Positions 1 through 5,618 of a stretch of 6,854 bases of DNA are shown here, in pieces. Every line of letters begins with the position of its first letter. The first letter of the stretch is position 1. The DNA lies in NCBI GenBank assembly GCA_964471755.1, contig CAYYJM010000309.1, forward strand, positions 1 to 6,854, written 5' to 3'. The notes under the pieces are model-generated. The model ran no database searches. It saw only the letters and a program-made list of their open reading frames with translations, and had not been told where the DNA came from. A program made the translations under genes and the position numbers. Origin of the DNA: CAYYJM01 sp964471755. Its GTDB lineage: Bacteria; Planctomycetota; Planctomycetia; Gemmatales; Gemmataceae.

Positions 1-28
1 GCCGTTTCATCCCCCCTTAAGTTACAGG

Positions 29-55
29 CATTGGGCTGACGCCGCGCCGCTCGCC
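29..55 (+). repeat. Degenerate copy of the GGGGCTGACGCCCC intergenic repeat
   Basis: This stretch keeps the blocks GGGCTGACGCC and CGCTCGCC of the repeat that occurs three times at 5490-5599. It differs by a few substitutions and one extra base between the two blocks. It ends three bases before the Shine-Dalgarno of the VWA gene. Its presence at both ends of the window suggests a dispersed family rather than a local duplication. The assignment comes from reading the two regions side by side. Confidence 0.6.
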
Positions 56-68
56 ACGGAGAGTACTC

Positions 69-1289
69 ATGTCCCACGAACGCGCCAAACGCTGGCGGCT
101 GATCCTCGGCAAGTCGGCCGAGCAGCCGCTGCAAGCGATGACCGGCGGTCAGCCCTGTCTCGGCGGCGACCTGGCCGACCTCGACGAGGCCCTCGGCTTC
201 ATCTACGGCAACGAAGGGGCCGAAGGGCAGGGCGGCCAGGGGGCGGCCGGCAAGGGGCAGCCGAAGGGCAAACGCTCCGCCGGCCTGGGCAAGTCCGCCC
301 CGCAGCTCGCCAAATGGCTCGGCGATCTGCGCGGCTACTTCACCACCGATGTCGTCGCCATCGTCCAGAAGGACGCCATCGAGCGCAAGGGGCTCAAGCA
401 ACTTCTCTTCGAGCCGGAGACGCTCGGCCAGGTGACGCCGAGCGTCGAGATGGTCGGCACGCTGCTGTCGCTGAAGAATCTGATTCCCGAGGCGGCCAAG
501 GAGGCGGCCCGGCAGATGGTCGCCGCCGTCGTCGAGGAGATCATCAAGCGGCTCAAGAGCGGCATCGAGCAGGCGATCCGTGGCTCTCTCGATCGCTCGC
601 GGCACAGTCCGATTCGCAGCCTGCCGAACATGGACTGGCCCCGGACGATTCGCCGCAATCTGCGCAACTACAACCGGGAACACAAGGTCATCATCCCCGA
701 TCAGTTCTTCTTCTTCGCCCGGCAGCATCGACGAAAGGAGTACAACGTCATCGTCTGCATGGACCAGTCCGGCTCGATGGCCGAGTCGTGTGTCTGGGGC
801 GGCGTCATGGGAGCCATCCTCGCGTCGATGCCGGCTCTCGATACGAAGGTGATCGCGTTCGACACCGAGGTGGTGGACCTGACCGAGCAGTGCAGCGATC
901 CGGTCGATCTGCTCTTCGGCGTGATGCTCGGCGGCGGCACCGACATCAATCGAGCGGTGAAGTACTGTCAGGATCTCGTCACCGATCCACGCAAGACGAT
1001 CTTCCTGCTGCTGACCGACCTGTACGAGGGCGGCAATTCGAGCGAACTGGTCCGACGCGTCGAGGAACTGGTGCAGTCCGGCGTGCGGTTCATCACGCTG
1101 CTCGCCCTGGGTGATCATGGGGTGCCGTGCTACGACGAGCATCTCGCTCGCCGGTTCGCCAGCATCGGCGTGCCGAGCTTCGCCTGCACGCCGAACAAGT
1201 TACCGGAACTGCTCGAAGGAGCCCTCAGGGGGCAGGATCTGTTCAAGCTTGCCGAGACGGTCGGGACTGCGGACAGGAAGGGCCAGTAG
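69..1289 (+). CDS. yehP: YehP-like VWA (MIDAS) domain protein
   Basis: A 406-residue cytoplasmic protein with no signal peptide or membrane segment. The N-terminus carries RWRLILG (residues 9-14 region), typical of the E. coli YehP family (about 380 residues). Residues 48-75 are a Gly/Lys/Gln-rich low-complexity stretch. A helical region (about 76-175) precedes a C-terminal VWA domain (about 224-390). The MIDAS metal-binding residues are all present: DQSGS (D232, S234, S236), T291 in GGGTDIN, and D317 in LLTDLYEGG. The start is supported by GGAGAG at 58-63 and by an in-frame stop at 18-20. In E. coli yehP lies with yehL (MoxR-type AAA ATPase), yehM and yehQ (SWIM zinc finger). MoxR ATPases and VWA partners are thought to act together in complex assembly or remodelling, but the exact role of this group is unknown. 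Partner genes, if present, would lie upstream of the window. The family call is sure; orthology to YehP is likely, from remembered similarity along the whole length. Confidence 0.88.
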   Translation: MSHERAKRWRLILGKSAEQPLQAMTGGQPCLGGDLADLDEALGFIYGNEGAEGQGGQGAAGKGQPKGKRSAGLGKSAPQLAKWLGDLRGYFTTDVVAIVQKDAIERKGLKQLLFEPETLGQVTPSVEMVGTLLSLKNLIPEAAKEAARQMVAAVVEEIIKRLKSGIEQAIRGSLDRSRHSPIRSLPNMDWPRTIRRNLRNYNREHKVIIPDQFFFFARQHRRKEYNVIVCMDQSGSMAESCVWGGVMGAILASMPALDTKVIAFDTEVVDLTEQCSDPVDLLFGVMLGGGTDINRAVKYCQDLVTDPRKTIFLLLTDLYEGGNSSELVRRVEELVQSGVRFITLLALGDHGVPCYDEHLARRFASIGVPSFACTPNKLPELLEGALRGQDLFKLAETVGTADRKGQ

Positions 1290-1317
1290 GTGCCCCGAGC
1301 CGAGCGACTCGCCATAC

Positions 1318-1337
1318 CTCGGTCGCCGAAGGCCGAG
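1318..1337 (+). terminator. Possible weak terminator hairpin after the VWA gene
   Basis: CTCGGTC and GGCCGAG can pair as a 7-bp stem (one G-T wobble) around a 6-nt loop, 28 nt after the VWA stop codon. It is followed only by TGATTTCAC, a poor T-tract, so intrinsic termination here is uncertain. The tRNA promoter starts about 20 nt later, so a transcript end is expected in this interval. Confidence 0.3.
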
Positions 1338-1355
1338 TGATTTCACGAAGGAGGG

Positions 1356-1383
1356 TTGCGTTCGTCCTCTGCCGCGATACAAT
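1356..1383 (+). promoter_or_regulatory. Sigma70-like promoter of the tRNA-Arg gene
   Basis: TTGCGT (1356-1361) and TACAAT (1378-1383) are separated by 16 nt. They match the TTGACA/TATAAT consensus at four and five of six positions. The predicted start near 1390 lies about seven nucleotides before the mature tRNA 5' end, the right geometry for a short 5' leader removed by RNase P. Confidence 0.65.
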
Positions 1384-1392
1384 GAGAAGGTA

Positions 1393-1470
<78 letters not shown>

Positions 1471-1528
1471 CTCAGGAAACAAGCATTCCCTCCTTCTCCA
1501 TCTCCTCTCAAACTCCCAAACCAACTCC

Positions 1529-1564
1529 AAAAACGAGAAAGGCACCGCCAGCGCGATGCCTTTC
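1529..1564 (-). terminator. Intrinsic terminator of the small peptide gene
   Basis: GAAAGGCA (1537-1544) and TGCCTTTC (1557-1564) form a perfect 8-bp stem with a 12-nt loop. Read on the minus strand, the stem is followed after three bases by TTTTT (1533-1529). It lies 32 nt after the stop codon of the minus-strand peptide gene and supports that gene being a real, separately ended transcript. On the plus strand no T-run follows, so it is not an obvious terminator for the tRNA. Confidence 0.7.
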
Positions 1565-1596
1565 CTCCCGGGATGGAAATCAACTCGGTAGCGGGC

Positions 1597-1770
1597 TCAC
1601 CACCACAGACCCTTCCAGCCCTTGCCCCAGCCGTGGCCCCAGCCGAAAGCGCCACCGTAGCCGACGCCGACGCCGTAGCCTACCACGCCCTTGCCCCACT
1701 TGCCGCTGCCGGAGCTGACCAGTTCGAGGTCGAGGTCGTTCAGTTCGGCCGGAATCATGCGGTCGTTCAT
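1597..1770 (-). CDS. Small Gly/Trp-rich peptide with double-glycine-type leader
   Basis: A 57-residue peptide, unrecognised as a named family. Residues 1-21 look like a double-glycine leader for bacteriocin-type export. The stretch ELNDLDLELVSSG has Leu at -12, Asp at -8, Leu at -7, Val at -4 and Ser-Gly at -2/-1, following the LSxxELxxIxGG pattern with SG in place of GG. The 36-residue remainder has 15 Gly, 6 Trp and 4 Lys, with Tyr, Val and one His. It has no acidic residue and no Cys, so it is cationic and cannot form lanthionine or disulfide bridges. It ends in LWW before TGA. The ATG at 1770 is preferred over an in-frame GTG at 1785 because AAAGGAG sits five bases before the ATG and overlaps the GTG. 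A hairpin terminator follows and a structured leader precedes. Plausible roles are an antimicrobial, a signal, or a secreted structural peptide. No C39 peptidase or modification enzyme is visible in the window. That it is a gene is likely; that it is a bacteriocin is inference. Confidence 0.72.
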   Translation of the reverse strand: MNDRMIPAELNDLDLELVSSGSGKWGKGVVGYGVGVGYGGAFGWGHGWGKGWKGLWW

Positions 1771-1775
1771 CGGAA

Positions 1776-1782
1776 CTCCTTT
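1776..1782 (-). promoter_or_regulatory. Strong ribosome-binding site deciding the peptide start
   Basis: AAAGGAG on the minus strand lies five bases before the ATG at 1770. It decides the start against the in-frame GTG at 1785, whose downstream bases are the Shine-Dalgarno itself. The sequence CTCCTT at 1926-1921 in the same putative leader is complementary to AAGGAG and could in principle mask it. Confidence 0.75.
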
Positions 1783-1786
1783 CACG

Positions 1787-1845
1787 AGGGGGGATTAGAC
1801 AGGGGCCAACACTCCCCCCCTGGTAGTGCCGACCCTTTCTGTCTA
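1787..1845 (-). promoter_or_regulatory. Long hairpin with possible pseudoknot upstream of the peptide RBS
   Basis: On the minus strand TAGACAG (1845-1839) pairs perfectly with CTGTCTA (1802-1796). After an AAA bulge, GGGTCGGCACT pairs with AGTGTTGGCCC over 11 positions, three of them G-T wobbles. The loop ACCAGGGGGGG can pair over 7 bp with the CCCCCCT run at 1793-1787, between the hairpin and the ribosome-binding site. This gives an H-type pseudoknot ending five bases before AAAGGAG. No T-run follows, so it is not a normal terminator. Its position suggests control of translation or message stability. No known riboswitch class is recognised. Confidence 0.5.
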
Positions 1846-1915
1846 CCGGATGAGCGGTTTCTCTCCCCGGCAGACGCCATCCAAAGAAAGGAGCAGACCG
1901 ACGCGAAAGGATCAT

Positions 1916-1963
1916 CCTCCAAGGAGGCCACGAACTCCTTCGTGCGCCAGGGCATACTCCCTG
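1916..1963 (-). other. Cluster of three short hairpins in the putative leader
   Basis: Three stems follow each other on the minus strand: CAGGG/CCCTG (1963-1959 with 1952-1948), CACGAA/TTCGTG around a GGAG loop (1944-1929), and CCTCC/GGAGG with a two-base gap (1927-1916). The last can only form with its inner pairs open. CCTCC could alternatively pair with the GGAG loop or with the peptide's Shine-Dalgarno, so mutually exclusive folds are possible. The individual stems are short and some may be chance in GC-rich DNA. Confidence 0.3.
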
Positions 1964-1988
1964 AATTCCAGGCTGGCAGGACGGTGTC

Positions 1989-2017
1989 ATCGTAACCAGG
2001 GATATCCTGGACGGCAA
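1989..2017 (-). promoter_or_regulatory. Candidate sigma70-like promoter for the peptide gene
   Basis: On the minus strand TTGCCG (2017-2012) and TACGAT (1994-1989) are exactly 17 nt apart. The predicted start is near 1982, leaving a 5' leader of about 210 nt. The spacer is almost filled by the inverted repeat CCAGG-GATAT-CCTGG (1996-2010), a position where a bound regulator would block or distort the promoter. The hexamers match consensus at four of six positions each, so this is a reasonable but unproven call. Confidence 0.4.
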
Positions 2018-2036
2018 GAGAATTTGGGAGTTTTGG

Positions 2037-2063
2037 CAAAATTCGATCAATCGGACAATTTTG
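2037..2063. repeat. AT-rich inverted repeat CAAAATT-N13-AATTTTG
   Basis: Perfect 7-bp arms (2037-2043 and 2057-2063) flank 13 bases in the most AT-rich part of an otherwise GC-rich window. It lies just upstream of the candidate minus-strand promoter, with its near edge 20 bp from the -35 box. It could be an operator or an UP-like element. It could also be a chance feature of the AT-rich patch. Confidence 0.35.
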
Positions 2064-2166
2064 ACATTTCGAGACGTTTGGGCGAACTGGCCCGATCGTC
2101 CACCTCGGCCGGAGGAGAGAGGAGAGCCGGGCGGCGGCGACTGGTCGCGCGGTCTGGTTTGTAGCT

Positions 2167-4746
2167 TTACTCGTACGCGATCGCCTCGGCGATCCGCACC
2201 CGACTCGCTTGCAACGCCGGCCAGATGCCCACGATCAGCGGTAGGACGAACGCCAGCAGGGCCACGACCAGGATCTGGCCCCAGGGCACGGCCATCGGGA
2301 AGAGGAAGCCGGCCTCGTCCAGGACCAGGATGCGGATGACGTACCACTCCAGGATCAGACCGACGAACAGGCCGATGCCGGCACCGATGATCCCCATCAG
2401 GCCCGTCTCGGCCAGGACCGAGCGCAGCACCTGCCAGCGGGACGCCCCCACCGCCCGCAGCAGCCCCAGCTCACGCCGTCGTTGCAGAATCGAGATGAGC
2501 AACGCACTGACCACGCCAAGCAGGGCCACGATGCCGATCACGCCCTGCTGGAGATACGCGAACAGATAGACGCGATCGAGCTGCAAGGCCAGATCCTGCT
2601 TGAACTGGCCGCTCTCCATCGCAAAGAGGGCATCGCTCTTGCCCCAGCGATCCAGCAGACGCTGACGCACCTCGTCCACGGTCGCGCCCGGCGCGACGTA
2701 GACATCGACCACGTCGGCAACGCGCTCGCCGAACGTCTTCTCGTACCACACCTGGTCCACGAGGATCGTGCCGCGGTTCCACGAGAAATCCTCGTAGGTG
2801 CCGAGGATCTCCAGGTCCACCGGGCCGGCCGGCCCCGGAATGGTCAGCCGCTCGCCCGGATTCACCTTGAACAGGGCGGCGAAGTTCTCCGACACGGAAG
2901 CCACGCCCGGTTCGAGCAGACGTGGGTTCGCCTCCACGTCGCGGGCGGGGTTGTGCTTGAGCCCCTTGCCGGCCAGCGCCCGTAGATCGACCACCAGAAG
3001 CATGACGATCCGACCGCGAAAGTCGATCCGGTGGAAGCGCACGGGCACCGCGGCCGCCACGCCGGGCACGGCCTCGATCTCCTTCGCCAGGGTCGTACTC
3101 ATCGGCAGGGTGATGCCGAGGCGCGTCACGTTGTCGCCGCTCGTCACGAACAGGTCGGCGGCGATCGATTCGTCGATCCAGCCGAGAATGGCGAGCTTGC
3201 CGGAGTGAATGAAGCCGGCCGTCTGGATGACCAGGGCGGTCGTCGCGGCCAGGGCGGCGATCACCAGGCCGGTTCGGCCCGGCGAGCGGAACAGATTGTC
3301 GGCCGCGAGCCGACCCTCCAGACCGAGCAGCCGACGTGCCGGCGTTTGCAGCAGCCAGGCCAGGCCGGCGGCGAGCATCGGCGTCGCCACCAGCGCCCCG
3401 ATCAGCAGAAAGACGATCCCGGCGAACGCTCCAAACCGAATCGGCAGTTGCTCCCGAAACAGGGTGAAGCTGAGGCCACAGCCGATCAGGAGGGCGACGG
3501 CCAGCACCTGCAGCGCCAGCAGTTTCCCGGTCGAACGGCGCGGCACGCGACGAACCGCGTCGGCCGGCTCCTCGCGCGCCGCCTGGAGGGCCGGCACCAG
3601 CGAGGCGATCACCGCCGTGCCCACGCCGGCCAGCAGCGACAGACCCAGCGTGAACAGCGACACGTTCAGATGTCGGGCATCGATCGCCAGGTACATCTCG
3701 CTGATGAGCTGGCCCAGCGGCCCCAGGACGAGGCAGGCGATGGCCCAGCCGAGCGGCAGGCCGATCAGCGAGCCGACCAGACCCAGGACGAACGCCTCGC
3801 CCACGAACAGGCCGGCAATCTGGCCGCGCGTCGCACCGACGGAGCGCAGCACGCCGATGTCGTGCCGACGCTCGGCCACGCCGACGGCCAGCACGTTGTA
3901 GATCAGGAAGACGCCGACGACCAGGGCCCCGGCACTGCCGAGCAGGAAGCCCAGTTCCAGGCCGGCCGCCAGTTCCAGATACTGATCCTCGTTGGCTGCG
4001 GCCGTGCGCACCTCGCCGATGTCGCCGATCCGCCGTTGCAACTCGGCGGCCACCGACTTCGCGTCGGCCCCGTCGGCCAGCTTGACGTTCACCTGCGTGA
4101 CGATGCCGGGTCGATCCGGCGTCGTGAACAGACCGGCCGTCGCCAGGTCGGTGAAGACGACGTTGTCGCCCAGGACAGTCAGCTTGTCTCCGGCATCGAC
4201 CGTGCCCAGCAGGCCGATGGTCGCCTCCTGGCCAGCCGCGCGCAGCCGGAGCGTTCCGCTTCCCTTCTCGGCCAGGACCGTCGTCGCCACGCCGAGTCGG
4301 CCGCCGGACAGTAGACGGGTGAGCAGCCGGGCGGGATCGATCCATTTCACCGCGAGGTCGAAGCGATCGGCGTCACGACTGAGCTGGGTGGCATCCTGAA
4401 GCGACACGTCCAGGCCGAGAACCCAGGTCTGGGTATTGTCCAGGTCCGGCAGCGACGCCCGGGCGATGACGATCGGGCGCAGGTCGGCCACGCCGGGCAC
4501 GGCCGGCTCACGCAGGCCCGCCAGCAGTGACACCGGCAAGCCACTCTGGCCGTTGACCAGAACCAGATCGCTCAGGCCGGTCATCGGAGAGACGGCGTCC
4601 CGTGCCGACCGCTTCAGGGCGTCGTGCAGCGATCGGGTCGCGACGAGCATGGCGACGCCCAGGGCGATGCTGGCGATCAGGAGCATCGTCCGCGTCCAGC
4701 GTTGCCGCAGGTAGCCGAGACTGAGCGTGTGCAGAAGCGTGAACAC
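2167..4746 (-). CDS. FtsX-type ABC transporter permease, ten transmembrane helices
   Basis: An 859-residue inner-membrane permease with the duplicated layout of large FtsX/YbbP-like proteins. Helix 1 (about 21-38) is followed by an extracytoplasmic MacB-type domain (about 40-255). Three FtsX helices follow (265-285, 313-342, 364-386), then further helices at 409-428, 439-465 and 490-512. A second external domain (about 520-730) and three last helices (735-754, 781-800, 824-842) complete it. The two halves carry matching cytoplasmic motifs, RRHDIGVLRSVGATRGQ (from about 293) and RRRELGLLRAVGASRWQV (from about 756), where such permeases contact the ATPase. The start is GTG at 4746 with GGAAGGA six bases upstream, 15 nt after the ATPase stop, so the two are co-transcribed. 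Such pairs use ATP hydrolysis for mechanotransmission: export from the outer leaflet or periplasm, lipoprotein or lipid extraction, or peptide efflux. The substrate is unknown. Length and motifs look intact. Confidence 0.93.
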   Translation of the reverse strand: MFTLLHTLSLGYLRQRWTRTMLLIASIALGVAMLVATRSLHDALKRSARDAVSPMTGLSDLVLVNGQSGLPVSLLAGLREPAVPGVADLRPIVIARASLPDLDNTQTWVLGLDVSLQDATQLSRDADRFDLAVKWIDPARLLTRLLSGGRLGVATTVLAEKGSGTLRLRAAGQEATIGLLGTVDAGDKLTVLGDNVVFTDLATAGLFTTPDRPGIVTQVNVKLADGADAKSVAAELQRRIGDIGEVRTAAANEDQYLELAAGLELGFLLGSAGALVVGVFLIYNVLAVGVAERRHDIGVLRSVGATRGQIAGLFVGEAFVLGLVGSLIGLPLGWAIACLVLGPLGQLISEMYLAIDARHLNVSLFTLGLSLLAGVGTAVIASLVPALQAAREEPADAVRRVPRRSTGKLLALQVLAVALLIGCGLSFTLFREQLPIRFGAFAGIVFLLIGALVATPMLAAGLAWLLQTPARRLLGLEGRLAADNLFRSPGRTGLVIAALAATTALVIQTAGFIHSGKLAILGWIDESIAADLFVTSGDNVTRLGITLPMSTTLAKEIEAVPGVAAAVPVRFHRIDFRGRIVMLLVVDLRALAGKGLKHNPARDVEANPRLLEPGVASVSENFAALFKVNPGERLTIPGPAGPVDLEILGTYEDFSWNRGTILVDQVWYEKTFGERVADVVDVYVAPGATVDEVRQRLLDRWGKSDALFAMESGQFKQDLALQLDRVYLFAYLQQGVIGIVALLGVVSALLISILQRRRELGLLRAVGASRWQVLRSVLAETGLMGIIGAGIGLFVGLILEWYVIRILVLDEAGFLFPMAVPWGQILVVALLAFVLPLIVGIWPALQASRVRIAEAIAYE

Positions 4747-4761
4747 GAAGAGTCCTTCCCA

Positions 4762-5457
<696 letters not shown>

Positions 5458-5489
5458 GGCGGAAATCTCTTTGGCGAGCGCGAGCCCGG

Positions 5490-5516
5490 GGCGAGCGTGG
5501 GGCGTCAGCCCCATGA
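5490..5516 (-). repeat. Inverted copy of the intergenic repeat
   Basis: This 27-bp stretch is the exact reverse complement of 5540-5566, with 23 bp between the two. Together they form a perfect long inverted repeat within the gap between the ABC-F gene and the transporter ATPase. Each arm also contains its own hairpin (TGGGGC-TGAC-GCCCCA type). Flanking bases at about 5472-5489 look like further decayed fragments of the same element. Confidence 0.85.
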
Positions 5517-5533
5517 GTGTCTTCATCCGGAGA

Positions 5534-5566
5534 GAAGAATCATGGGGCTGACGCCCCACGCTCGCC
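5534..5566 (+). repeat. 33-bp tandem intergenic repeat, unit 1
   Basis: The unit begins GAAGAATCATGGGG and ends CCCCACGCTCGCC. It contains the hairpin TGGGGC-TGAC-GCCCCA (5543-5558). It is directly followed by a second unit with one substitution, and its last 27 bp are the partner of the inverted copy at 5490-5516. Read on the minus strand, the hairpin is followed by the T-rich TGATTCTTC, so it could help end the upstream ABC-F transcript. Confidence 0.88.
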
Positions 5567-5599
5567 GAAGAATCATGGGGCGGACGCCCCACGCTCGCC
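5567..5599 (+). repeat. 33-bp tandem intergenic repeat, unit 2
   Basis: Identical to the preceding 33-bp unit except for one base (GGGGCGGACGCCCC in place of GGGGCTGACGCCCC), which leaves the hairpin stem intact and changes only its loop. It lies 19 bp from the ABC-F stop codon. The bases after it (5605-5615, CGCCGCTCGCC) again match the end of the degenerate copy at 29-55, suggesting a further remnant. Confidence 0.88.
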
Positions 5600-5618
5600 A
5601 GGATCGCCGCTCGCCGGG

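Larger units (their letters stand above)
1771..2166 (-). other. Gene-free interval: putative long structured 5' leader and promoter of the peptide gene
   Basis: Nearly 400 bp without a convincing gene separate the permease stop from the peptide start. The interval holds, in minus-strand order, an AT-rich inverted repeat (2063-2037), a candidate promoter (2017-1989), small hairpins (1963-1916), a long hairpin with possible pseudoknot (1845-1787) and the peptide ribosome-binding site. Between 2064 and 2166 only weak 4-bp hairpins are visible, and no clear terminator for the permease gene is seen. Confidence 0.5.

Noticed and set aside
1796..1845. Intrinsic terminator for the permease transcript
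   Set aside because: The hairpin is strong but no T-run follows on the minus strand; the next bases are a C-run and the ribosome-binding site of the peptide gene.
1573..1995. 140-codon plus-strand frame opposite the peptide gene
   Set aside because: The Ala/Pro-rich start is the complement of the Gly/Trp codons. The minus strand has the ribosome-binding site, leader pattern and terminator; this frame has none.
2061..2066. TTGACA as a plus-strand -35 box
   Set aside because: It is a perfect hexamer, but no -10-like sequence lies 16-18 nt downstream, and no plus-strand gene follows.
1580..2347. 255-codon minus-strand frame spanning the permease end and the peptide gene
   Set aside because: It overlaps the conserved C-terminus of the permease and the Gly/Trp peptide, has an Arg/Pro/Gly-rich low-complexity translation and no good start signal.
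3031..4314. Long open frame on the plus strand, 427 codons, opposite the permease
   Set aside because: It is rich in Arg, Gln, Gly and Ala with no recognisable domain, and lies antisense to a permease with clear membrane helices and family motifs. It is a composition shadow of GC-rich coding DNA.
2471..4345. 624-codon minus-strand frame overlapping the permease in another frame
   Set aside because: It is dominated by Arg/Gly/Ala/Pro without motifs, while the overlapping frame encodes the full FtsX-type permease.
5490..5599. CRISPR array
   Set aside because: Two tandem units touch each other with no spacers and the third is inverted. There are no cas genes.
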